Shown here in pieces: positions 9,109 to 17,041 of a DNA stretch of 64,000 bases. Both the position numbers and the translations under genes were made by a program. Under the pieces are notes generated by a model. It had not been told where the DNA came from. It searched no databases and worked only from the letters and a program-made list of their open reading frames with translations. How positions within the stretch are numbered: position 1 is the stretch's first letter; each line of letters starts with the position of its first letter. Source of the stretch: Metasolibacillus fluoroglycofenilyticus (GTDB taxonomy: Bacteria; Bacillota; Bacilli; Bacillales_A; Planococcaceae); NCBI RefSeq assembly GCF_003049645.1, contig NZ_PYWK01000001.1, positions 1,147,487 to 1,211,486 of the forward strand. Reading direction: 5' to 3'.

Positions 9109-10976
9109 TACGGATGAAAAAAACAAAAGAAATATTAATGACACCAAGAGCTGATAGACGTATTTTGTCAAATATCCCTGATCCAGAAAATGTACGAAGC
9201 TTAGTTAATCGTCGAGGAGCTGCTTATCAGCAGTCCGAAGTTAATATAACAGATGTGAATGAAATCTTTCGCTTACAATCATTAAGTTTGCGATATATTT
9301 CTGCCTTTCCCGTAAAAATTTTGCCAACACGCAAGCAAAAGAAAATCTCGCATTATTTTTATTCTGAAGATATTTCGGTAACAGGTATTCTTATTTATTC
9401 TGATGTACCAAATGCTTTTCAAGTAGATGAAGTAACGACGATGCGCTTTAAAATCCCAGGTGGTGTAATGCCAGAGGGCTATGAAGCGAATGTTAAAATA
9501 CAAGCAAAAATGATTCGGGCATTTGAAAAAGAAGTAGATGGTAAAACACGCTATTATTATGCATACGAATTTTTACAGCCTTTAAATGAATATATGGTGA
9601 AAAAGCGTTGGGGTATGTCAATCTTTGTTGCAAGTTTAGTGCTGTTCGTTGTCGCGCTTATTGTTGTCTTAATGCGTGCAGAGAGCGTTATTTACTTCCA
9701 ATTCAATAAATTTTTATACTTTTATAGTATTATTGCGGCGACATTTTTATTAAGCCGCTATCTATTCGGCATGCTGTTTCGCAATGTTCCAATTAATCCA
9801 GATTATGAGCCTGGTGTATCGATTATTATTCCTGTGTTTAATGAGGAACAATGGATTCACCGTACCATTTTAAGCTGTATTAATCAGTATTACCCTGTCG
9901 ACAAGCTGGAAGTGATTGTTGTAGATGATTGCTCCACTGATAAAACAGAGGAGAAGGCAAAGGAAATGATTGAGCTTATTAATAACGAGGGAGAACGCTT
10001 TAAAACGAAAGAGCGTTTGACATTTTATAAGCTGCCTCAAAACGGTGGAAAGCGGGAAGCGCTTGTTGCAGGGGTGCATATGGCGAAGCATGATTTAGTT
10101 GTATTTGTTGATTCTGATAGCTTCCTAGAACCAAATGCGATACGCAATATTGTGCAGCCTTTCCAAGACCCTAAAATGGGTGGAGTAGCTGGGCGTACTG
10201 AAGTAGAAAATAAATTTACTAATGCTTTAACAAAGCTCCAAACGGTCAGATATTATATCGCTTTTCGTATTATGAAAGCAGCAGAATCATGGTTTGATAC
10301 AGTTACTTGTTTATCAGGACCTTTAGCATGCTATCGTAAAGACCTTGTCATAAAAAACGAAGAGGCATGGCTAAATCAAAAGTTTCTTGGTCAGCCAGCT
10401 ACATTTGGGGACGATCGTAGTATGACAAACTATATTTTAAAAACACATCGCACAGGTTATCAAGATAATGCGGTATGCTCTACGATTGTTCCATCTGATT
10501 CGAAGTCCTTTTTATCACAGCAAATGCGTTGGAAACGTTCATGGCTAAGAGAGTCATTACGTGCCTTCACATTTATGTGGAAAAAAGAGCCGTTTATGTT
10601 TTTATTTTTTATTGTTGGTTTAATTGTGCCGATTGCCGCACCTATTGTCGTCGTTTACAACTTGCTTTGGGTGCCAATAACATATGGTATTTTCCCAACA
10701 ACGTTTCTTGTAGGGTTACTTTTGATGGCAATGCTAATGAGTTTGGCACATTTATATTTTAGGAAAAGTAAACTATGGGCATTCGGCTTTATCTTCGTTT
10801 TGTTTTACGAGTTTATTTTACTATGGCAAATGCCTGTTGCTTGGGTGACATTTTGGAAATCAACTTGGGGTACTCGTGAAACACCGCAGGACGTGTTAGA
10901 GCGAGAGAAGAAGCAGGCAAGAAAAGAAGAACGTAAGAAGAAATGGAAAAAGAGAACTATAGGTGAGAATGAATGA
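9105..10976 (+). CDS. Membrane family-2 glycosyltransferase with N-terminal PilZ domain (exopolysaccharide synthase)
   Basis: A 623-residue processive-type glycosyltransferase. Residues about 66-165 look like a PilZ c-di-GMP receptor domain, with DISVTG (89-94) matching D/NxSxxG, but the upstream RxxxR box appears as R76KQKK80, so the second arginine is a lysine. Membrane segments at 171-190 and 203-222 precede a GT2 domain starting VSIIIPVFNEE (238-247), with DSD (336-338), FGDDRS (434-439) and QQMRW (472-476) matching DxD, the catalytic acidic motif and QxxRW of hyaluronan, chitin, cellulose and poly-GlcNAc synthases. Three or so C-terminal membrane segments would form the export pore. The TTG at 9105 overlaps the previous stop by 3 nt; an ATG at 9114 is the alternative start. 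The tail is highly basic. Confidence 0.85.
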   Translation: MIRMKKTKEILMTPRADRRILSNIPDPENVRSLVNRRGAAYQQSEVNITDVNEIFRLQSLSLRYISAFPVKILPTRKQKKISHYFYSEDISVTGILIYSDVPNAFQVDEVTTMRFKIPGGVMPEGYEANVKIQAKMIRAFEKEVDGKTRYYYAYEFLQPLNEYMVKKRWGMSIFVASLVLFVVALIVVLMRAESVIYFQFNKFLYFYSIIAATFLLSRYLFGMLFRNVPINPDYEPGVSIIIPVFNEEQWIHRTILSCINQYYPVDKLEVIVVDDCSTDKTEEKAKEMIELINNEGERFKTKERLTFYKLPQNGGKREALVAGVHMAKHDLVVFVDSDSFLEPNAIRNIVQPFQDPKMGGVAGRTEVENKFTNALTKLQTVRYYIAFRIMKAAESWFDTVTCLSGPLACYRKDLVIKNEEAWLNQKFLGQPATFGDDRSMTNYILKTHRTGYQDNAVCSTIVPSDSKSFLSQQMRWKRSWLRESLRAFTFMWKKEPFMFLFFIVGLIVPIAAPIVVVYNLLWVPITYGIFPTTFLVGLLLMAMLMSLAHLYFRKSKLWAFGFIFVLFYEFILLWQMPVAWVTFWKSTWGTRETPQDVLEREKKQARKEERKKKWKKRTIGENE

Positions 10977-12724
10977 GAAAAAATAATACAGTGCTAAATC
11001 CACAAAGTAAAAACCGTAAAAAAGTCATTCGTTCCATCATTCAGGCGGTTATTGTAATCTTACTTGCGACCATTTTAATTCGTGCTATCTTTTTAATCAA
11101 TAAGTTTGAAGAAGAAACGATACCATTGATAAATGAAGATGGCTTTGTTGCTCTATCATACTTTGGGGTTAGTAGAGGGGAATCACCAAAATATGTATCG
11201 AAGGGCAATTTAGACAAACAATTATCATTACTAGAAAAGCAGGGCTATCAAACAATTTCGCAGCAGGATATTATCGATTTTTATGAGCAAGGCAAACCAT
11301 TACCTGAAAAAGCTTTATATTTATCGTTTGAGGATGGACGAACAGATTCGAGTATTTTCGCTCAAAAAATATTAGAAAAATTGAATTACAAAGCAACGAT
11401 GTATACGTACGCTAACAAAATGGATACGAAAGATACAAAATTTTTAAAGCCTAAGCACTTGAAGTTAATGGAAGATAGTGGATTTTGGGAGCTTGGGTCA
11501 AACGGCTATCGCTTAACGTATATTAATGTTTTTAACGATGAAGGGCAATCGTTAGGCGTTATTGATGAAAACGATGTGCCTGACAAAATGATGATTGAAT
11601 ACTATAATCATTATTTAATGGATTTTATTCGTGACGAATATATGATTCCTACAGAAACAAGAGCGGAAATGGAAGCCCGTATTGCAACAGATTATCAGTT
11701 AATGCATGATATTTATACAGAAACCTTAGATGAAATGCCAAAAGCATATGCGATTATGCATGCAAATTCACTTTACAATAATATGGATTCGCTCGTGGAA
11801 AATGCGAATGATCAGCATATTAAAGAGCTGTACAAAATGCATTTTAATCTGGAGCAGGATGCTTATAACGAGTCAGATGCAGACATTTATAATTTGAGTA
11901 GGCTTCAAGTTTCACCGTATTGGTCAACAAACCATCTAATGATGAAAATTCAGCAAGCTAGTAATAAAAATGTTGAATTTGAAATAGGTGATTCGAAGCT
12001 TGCAGAACAATGGACACTCGCAAATGGTGCAGCAGAGTTTTTAAATAATGAGATTATTTTGACATCCTTGCCAGCAACAGAGGGCACATTATTTTTAAAG
12101 GAAGCAATGCCAGAATCCTATAATTTTGAATTTGATTTTTATGGCAATGTTGTTGGAGAGCAGTCTGTTTATGTTAATTATGATGCTACGACGAACAGCT
12201 ATATTCGCGTAATGCTAAAGGATAATGAAATCATTATCTATGAAAGGCAGCCGAATAAACAAGAAAGTGAAATAGAGCGACATATGCTTGCAGAAGTAAA
12301 ATGGAGTGGAGAGGATTATGCCTTCAATAAGGCGACAGTGTATTCTTATAATGATACGCAGCGAGGCTCACGCATTGATGAAGAGGAATATCCACGCAAT
12401 TTAAAAAATCGCCGCCATTTATCACTGCAAGTAGGGCGAGGCGAGTTTAAACTAACGGTAGATCAGGAGCTATCAGCAAATATCTCGATTAATGATACAA
12501 TCCAAGGCGGGCAAATTGGTTTCGGTGCATCGTATTCTAAAAAAGATACGACGCATGAGCAATATGCGGATGATATTTATGATACAGTGATAGAGAACAT
12601 CAAAATAACAGATGTCGAAGAACAAATTGTATTTACAAACCAATATACAAAATTTGACCGAGTAAAGTATAATATAACTACATGGTTTAATAGTCTAGTA
12701 GATTTCTTCATTGAAACCTTCTAA
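10973..12724 (+). CDS. Membrane-anchored polysaccharide deacetylase-like protein with C-terminal beta-sandwich region
   Basis: A 583-residue protein with one N-terminal anchor (residues about 22-44) and the rest outside. Residues 55-260 follow the NodB fold (GFVALSYFGVS, ALYLSFEDG, FWELGSNGYRL, AYAIMHAN). The catalytic positions are altered: SFEDG has Glu120-Asp121 instead of two aspartates and GSNGYR has Asn where the metal-binding His is expected, so it may be inactive or use another mechanism. Residues about 345-560 look beta-rich, perhaps a LamG-like carbohydrate-binding sandwich. It overlaps the synthase gene by 4 bp (ATGA), implying translational coupling and a role with the synthase, for example holding or guiding the polymer (inference). 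Confidence 0.7.
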   Translation: MRKNNTVLNPQSKNRKKVIRSIIQAVIVILLATILIRAIFLINKFEEETIPLINEDGFVALSYFGVSRGESPKYVSKGNLDKQLSLLEKQGYQTISQQDIIDFYEQGKPLPEKALYLSFEDGRTDSSIFAQKILEKLNYKATMYTYANKMDTKDTKFLKPKHLKLMEDSGFWELGSNGYRLTYINVFNDEGQSLGVIDENDVPDKMMIEYYNHYLMDFIRDEYMIPTETRAEMEARIATDYQLMHDIYTETLDEMPKAYAIMHANSLYNNMDSLVENANDQHIKELYKMHFNLEQDAYNESDADIYNLSRLQVSPYWSTNHLMMKIQQASNKNVEFEIGDSKLAEQWTLANGAAEFLNNEIILTSLPATEGTLFLKEAMPESYNFEFDFYGNVVGEQSVYVNYDATTNSYIRVMLKDNEIIIYERQPNKQESEIERHMLAEVKWSGEDYAFNKATVYSYNDTQRGSRIDEEEYPRNLKNRRHLSLQVGRGEFKLTVDQELSANISINDTIQGGQIGFGASYSKKDTTHEQYADDIYDTVIENIKITDVEEQIVFTNQYTKFDRVKYNITTWFNSLVDFFIETF

Positions 12725-12745
12725 AGCTCTGGAGGGCTTATAAAA

Positions 12746-13786
12746 ATGAAAAATATATTCACTTTTTTTGCTATAGCAATTGTTGTACTAGCTGGATGTA
12801 GTAGTAGTGAGGCGAAGAAGAGTCACCAAGAGGAAGCAAATAAACCTAAATTATCAATTTGGCTCCCAGAATGGCAATTAAAATCAACTGTAGAAAATAT
12901 TGAAAATTCCGCTGAAGGTTTACAAAGTTTACGTGTTTTTGGTGCTTATTTTAATGCGCAAGACCAGCCATTTTTAACGGAAACAGCAGAAAAAATTCAC
13001 AAGCATATGTATGATAATTTTCGAGATAGCCACTCAATACTTTTAACATTTATTAATGATTATGTTGTAGAGGGTAAACCTTCCGTCCAAAAAGATAGCA
13101 CGCTGCTGCATCGCCTTGTAAAGGATGAACAGGCGAGAAAAAAGCATATTGACGATATAATTGCTCTGACCGAAAAGTTTCCTGTCGATGGCGTAGAAAT
13201 TGATTATGAGAAAATAGCTAAAGAAGATACAGCCAATTATATTTTATTTTTGCAGGAGCTTTATGAGGTATTGCAAAAAAGAGGTTTATCAATGCATGTC
13301 GTCTTAGTGCCAAGCTTCCCATTTGAAAATCCTTTGCCAGATGGGCCGAGCTATACAGTAATGGCATATAATGTGCATGGTTATCATAGTGGTCCAGGTG
13401 CAAAAGCAACATTTGCATTTTTAGATCAGCTGCTTGTAAAAATGGGAAAATCGAACCAGCATTTTAGTATTGCCTTTGCAACAGGTGGTTTCACATGGCC
13501 GAAAAATGGTAAAATAATCGCTTTAACAGGGGATGAAGCAGAAAAATTAATTGCTTCAACAAAATCGGCAACAAAGCGTGATAAAGATAGCCATGCTGTA
13601 TATTTCCAATACAGTGATAAAGGAATGGATTATGAGGCATGGTATGCAGATGCGGAAACTTTACAAAAATGGATTACCTATGTACAAGAAAAAGACGCAA
13701 AATACGAGCATTTTGTATTATGGCGTGCAGGTGGCTTAAGTGCGGGTGCTGTTGAATGGATTGCAACACATGAAAACAAGGAATAA
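12746..13786 (+). CDS. GH18-like glycoside hydrolase lipoprotein
   Basis: A 346-residue predicted lipoprotein (lipobox LAGC, Cys18). The GH18 catalytic strand is recognisable as DGVEIDYEKI: Asp148, Glu151, Asp153, Glu155 against the consensus DGxDxDxE, with the proton-donor glutamate kept and one Asp replaced by Glu. MAYNVHGYHSGPG and a late FVLWRAGGLSAG strand fit a TIM barrel. GH18 proteins cleave GlcNAc beta-1,4 polymers; in poly-GlcNAc systems a hydrolase trims or releases the polymer (PgaB hydrolase domain, DspB). Last gene of the five-gene operon, 21 bp after the previous stop with GGAGG ahead of the start. The polymer it cuts is unknown. Confidence 0.75.
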   Translation: MKNIFTFFAIAIVVLAGCSSSEAKKSHQEEANKPKLSIWLPEWQLKSTVENIENSAEGLQSLRVFGAYFNAQDQPFLTETAEKIHKHMYDNFRDSHSILLTFINDYVVEGKPSVQKDSTLLHRLVKDEQARKKHIDDIIALTEKFPVDGVEIDYEKIAKEDTANYILFLQELYEVLQKRGLSMHVVLVPSFPFENPLPDGPSYTVMAYNVHGYHSGPGAKATFAFLDQLLVKMGKSNQHFSIAFATGGFTWPKNGKIIALTGDEAEKLIASTKSATKRDKDSHAVYFQYSDKGMDYEAWYADAETLQKWITYVQEKDAKYEHFVLWRAGGLSAGAVEWIATHENKE

Positions 13787-13815
13787 GTAGACGAAGGCGT
13801 CCAGAGCCCTCTTTT

Positions 13816-13860
13816 AAAAAGTCGATTTGCCACCAAAATGTGGTGAAAATCGACTTTTTT
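13816..13860 (+). terminator. Terminator of the exopolysaccharide operon
   Basis: A 13-bp A/T-flanked stem (13816-13828 with its complement ending in the T-tract) with an inner CCACC/GGTGG stem. The run of T ends the five-gene operon. Confidence 0.85.
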
Positions 13861-14006
13861 CTTTAAAAGAAAAGTATAAACTCTTGCTTCAATGTCAAAG
13901 CAAGTAGGCGAGGTGACTTTCTGCTGAAAAGTGCCTGTCAAGCCAGCAATGAATCCCCCATGCAAGCCACCACGAAACAGCACGTGGCAGCTAAAAAATA
14001 GCGAAC

Positions 14007-14055
14007 CGCCAATAGAACCGGCAAGCGCCAATAGAACCGAGAAAACCGCCAATAG
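14007..14055. repeat. Short repeat of CGCCAATAGAACCG
   Basis: CGCCAATAGAACCG occurs at 14007-14020 and 14026-14039, with a truncated CGCCAATAG at 14047-14055. Units are spaced 19-21 bp. The surrounding 13861-14177 segment holds no convincing gene. Confidence 0.6.
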
Positions 14056-14177
14056 TAGACGACAAGTCGCAAATATATTCAAAAAGAGATAAATAGGTTT
14101 ATGTTTTAGTATTTGAATCGCGGCCCTTGGCACAAAAAAATAGGGAGTGTTGCTATTTCCCTTGAAGGCGCAGCTTG

Positions 14178-14726
14178 TTAGATGCCTTGCTTCAGTTGTT
14201 GATTCAAATAATGCGCCTGCTGAATTGCTTGCAGGTCGCTGCTAATTGTGCCAGGCTTACGTGCTTCTCCAATAAGATAAGAATAAAATTCGATGCCTAA
14301 GAAGTCGAATGTGTACTGACATTGCTGAATAAGTGGCAAGCCTTTAATACGTGGTTGGTCGCCACCAACTGCGATAACTACAGCCTTCATCGTTTTTAAA
14401 TGCGCTGTAACATTTGGATAGCGTGTGTCGCGGATGGCATGGCTAAAGCGGTCAATCACATTTTTCATTGTGCCAGACATACTGTACCAATAAATCGGCG
14501 TTGCTAAAACAAGCATATCGCTTCTTAAAATTGCCTCCAACACCTTTGTATAATCATCGTCGACAGGATGAAAGCCTTCAGGTGTATGACGTAAATCTTC
14601 AATTGGCTTGATGTGAAGGTCTTTTAACTGAATTGCCTCATAAGGTAAATCCTTTAACGCTAAATGAGCCAATTCTTCACTATTGCCATCATTTCTTGTA
14701 CTGCCTGTTAATAGTAAAATTTTCAT
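14178..14726 (-). CDS. Flavodoxin-fold NAD(P)H-dependent FMN reductase / oxidoreductase
   Basis: A 182-residue single-domain protein of the NADPH-dependent FMN reductase family. LLLTGSTRNDGNSEELA near the N-terminus is the FMN phosphate-binding loop, and LATPIYWYSMSGTMKNVIDR is the second flavin-contacting region typical of this group (YwqN-like in Bacillus). Such enzymes pass electrons from NAD(P)H to FMN, quinones or azo compounds. It is transcribed alone and faces away from the divergent MFS gene. The ATG at 14726 follows AAAGGGG. The physiological acceptor cannot be told from sequence. Confidence 0.85.
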   Translation of the reverse strand: MKILLLTGSTRNDGNSEELAHLALKDLPYEAIQLKDLHIKPIEDLRHTPEGFHPVDDDYTKVLEAILRSDMLVLATPIYWYSMSGTMKNVIDRFSHAIRDTRYPNVTAHLKTMKAVVIAVGGDQPRIKGLPLIQQCQYTFDFLGIEFYSYLIGEARKPGTISSDLQAIQQAHYLNQQLKQGI

Positions 14727-14873
14727 CTACATACCCCTTTTTCATGTTATCTGAAAGTAACTATCCTAACAAGCTATAGCTTTTCACATAAATGTAGTAT
14801 ATGCTAAAAAGATTATTGTATTGACGAAATTATTAGGAAATTTCAAATTTAAAGGACATGAAAGGATGCGTCA

Positions 14874-16049
14874 ATGAAACCGTTATATTATTTTCATCCA
14901 CTGGTGTGGATTATTTTAAGTGGCACTATTTTCACGCGAATTGCTAGCTTTATGACAATGCCATTTTTAGCGATTTATTTACATAATGTGCATCATGCAT
15001 CGCCGATATTAATTGGTTTTACAATAGGTGTCGCGCCACTCTTTGCGACATTTGGTGGTTTTTTAGGCGGTTACTTAACGGATCGCTTTGGTCGTAAAAT
15101 TGTTATTATTATAACAATTTTTGTTTGGGGAAGCGTGTTCTTTGGCTTTGCATTAACGACTTTTGCACCAATATTTGTTCTTTTAAATGCCATAAATGGG
15201 CTATGTCGCTCCTTTTTTGAGCCTGCAACACAGGCATTAATGATTGATTTCACAGAAAATGAGAAGAAGAGACGGTTATTTTCGGTACGCTATACAGCCA
15301 TTAATATTGCGGCGGTTATTGGACCGTTAATTGGGGTAATGATTTCGACTTTAGCAAGCCCGGTTATTCCATTTGTTGTGACGGGTGTTATGTACAGTGT
15401 CTATGGCTTGTTTTTACTTAGCATACTAAATAAATACGAGATGCGCCAAAAGCGATTGGAGAACGGGAAAAATATTAAGGTCATTTTACATGTTGTTTTC
15501 TCTGACTATAAACTATTGTTATTTTTAGCTGGTGGTACATTGATAGGTTTGGGCTATGCCCAGTTTGATTCAACATTACCACAATTTATCCAGCTTACAT
15601 TAGAGGATGGTGTGAAACTTTATTCATTACTCATTTCATTGAATGCAGTTGTTGTTTTAATTTTACAATTACCAATCAGTATATTGATGGAGAAAATTTC
15701 AATTTTAACATCGCTTATTATTGGTATCATTTTCTTTGCATTCGGCTTAATGATGTTTGGAATAGCGAATGCGGCTTGGTTATTTATTGTAGCGTTAGTT
15801 ATTTTTACGATTGGTGAAATCTTCACTTTTCCTATGATGAATGCTGTTATCGAAGAAATTGCACCTGAAACCCAGAAGGCTACTTATTTAGGAGCATCGC
15901 AATTAAAAAACATCGGAGGCTTTATAGGGCCTGTGTTAGGGGGCTGGTTATTAACTCATTTTCAAGGTCAGCTATTTTTCATCATCGCATTACTTGTGTT
16001 AGTAAGCATCCCATTTTATAAACGTGCATTTCATTTACCAAATAGCTGA
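14874..16049 (+). CDS. MFS transporter (12 membrane segments, drug-efflux type)
   Basis: A 391-residue integral membrane protein with about 12 predicted helices. The loop between helices 2 and 3, GGYLTDRFGRK, is the conserved motif A of the major facilitator superfamily, needed for the conformational switch in proton antiporters. A central loop near residues 185-200 (NKYEMRQKRLENGK) divides the two six-helix halves. Length and motif pattern fit multidrug or metabolite efflux by proton exchange. It is divergent from the flavin reductase gene and convergent with the TetR gene, sharing the hairpin at 16081. Substrate unknown. Confidence 0.85.
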   Translation: MKPLYYFHPLVWIILSGTIFTRIASFMTMPFLAIYLHNVHHASPILIGFTIGVAPLFATFGGFLGGYLTDRFGRKIVIIITIFVWGSVFFGFALTTFAPIFVLLNAINGLCRSFFEPATQALMIDFTENEKKRRLFSVRYTAINIAAVIGPLIGVMISTLASPVIPFVVTGVMYSVYGLFLLSILNKYEMRQKRLENGKNIKVILHVVFSDYKLLLFLAGGTLIGLGYAQFDSTLPQFIQLTLEDGVKLYSLLISLNAVVVLILQLPISILMEKISILTSLIIGIIFFAFGLMMFGIANAAWLFIVALVIFTIGEIFTFPMMNAVIEEIAPETQKATYLGASQLKNIGGFIGPVLGGWLLTHFQGQLFFIIALLVLVSIPFYKRAFHLPNS

Positions 16050-16080
16050 TAAGTGATTTTAAAATTTCCGTATAATGAGG

Positions 16081-16125
16081 TTGTCCGAAAGCAGGCTAGT
16101 GTGCCGCTCTCAGACAATCTTTTTT
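16081..16125. terminator. Bidirectional terminator between MFS and TetR genes
   Basis: TTGTCCGAAAGC pairs with GCTCTCAGACAA (two wobbles) and is followed by seven T. The stop codon of the convergent TetR gene (16110-16112) lies inside the right half of the hairpin. Member of the GTCC-AAAAG family. Confidence 0.8.
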
Positions 16126-16949
16126 ATATATTTTCTAACGAGATAACAAAACCAATTGCATACGGGGTCTGCCTGTAAATTAGCAAGCATTCCTTGTAAA
16201 ATGGCTACACGTGGATGAGGGGATTGTAACTGCTCAGTAATAATTGTTACTGAGTCTTGCAGCAATTCATCATCTAAATAAGAGCGTAAAATCCCTGCTT
16301 CCTGCAAAATGTTCTCTAATGTAACTAGCGGGTCTGCTGTTGTATGCAGGGCAACCATTTCCTTTGTAATAAAAGGCGTTTTTGTATGCATTGCAATAAT
16401 AGTTGTTTTCTCTACAAGTGTTTTGGCAAGCGCTTGTAAGTCATAAGGATAATCGCTAGCCTTTTGAAACATATGCTCCGCATAGCCAGAGATAAAGCCG
16501 CGAACAATGATAGCTAAATCATAAACATGCTGTGCTGATTGGGGATAAAGCTCTAGCAAAATGTTTTCAATTAGCTTGTTCATCATCCGATCGTAATGCG
16601 CCATTTTTTGTATCAGCTCTTCACTCATAAACTGCGTATGCTCTTTGAAAAAAACAGAGGCTAATATGATATGCTCCTGGACGATTGAAAATGTATAATA
16701 ATAGTAATTATAAAGCTTTTGTTCAGGGTTTTGGCCTTCATTGACTGATTGGTCAATTCGCGATGCGACATCTTTCACAAAATAGTCAATAATTGCGATA
16801 ATAAGCTCATCTTTTGACTTGAATGATAAATAGAAGGCTCCTTTTGATATGCCACAAGCATCTGTTATTTGTTGAACGGAAGTAGCGTCAATCCCTTTAG
16901 CAGCAAAGAGTTGTGCGGCCGTTTCTAAAATAAGTTGCTTTTTTGACAT
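16110..16949 (-). CDS. TetR family transcriptional regulator, likely repressor of the divergent RND exporter
   Basis: A 279-residue protein with a typical TetR N-terminal DNA-binding domain: ILETAAQLFAAKGIDATSVQQI then the recognition helix region ACGISKGAFYLSFKSKDEL (about residues 6-50). The remainder is an alpha-helical ligand domain, longer than the usual 190-200 residues by about 80 residues. The ATG at 16949 was chosen because AGAAAGGTGG lies eight bases upstream, and the upstream in-frame GTG at 16961 is part of that site. It is divergent from the RND pump gene, and a palindrome lies within the pump promoter (16979-16992), so local repression relieved by a pump substrate is likely (inference). 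Confidence 0.85.
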   Translation of the reverse strand: MSKKQLILETAAQLFAAKGIDATSVQQITDACGISKGAFYLSFKSKDELIIAIIDYFVKDVASRIDQSVNEGQNPEQKLYNYYYYTFSIVQEHIILASVFFKEHTQFMSEELIQKMAHYDRMMNKLIENILLELYPQSAQHVYDLAIIVRGFISGYAEHMFQKASDYPYDLQALAKTLVEKTTIIAMHTKTPFITKEMVALHTTADPLVTLENILQEAGILRSYLDDELLQDSVTIITEQLQSPHPRVAILQGMLANLQADPVCNWFCYLVRKYIKKIV

Positions 16950-16970
16950 AATTTTAACCACCTTTCTTAA

Positions 16971-16999
16971 TTGACAACTGACTGATTAGTCATTATTAT
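16971..16999 (+). promoter_or_regulatory. Promoter of the RND exporter gene with an embedded TetR-type operator
   Basis: TTGACA at 16971-16976, 17-bp spacer, TATTAT at 16994-16999: a strong sigma-A promoter 43 bp before the exporter start. The palindrome TGACTGATTAGTCA (16979-16992, 12 of 14 positions symmetric) fills the spacer, the classic position for a TetR-family operator that blocks polymerase. Confidence 0.75.
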
Positions 17000-17041
17000 A
17001 GGATTTGTGAAAAAAAGTGTCAAGGAAGGGTTGGTATAAAC

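Noticed and set aside
13678..14133. 151-codon minus-strand open frame
   Set aside because: It overlaps the end of the GH18-like gene and the operon terminator, and its composition looks like the antisense of coding and hairpin sequence.
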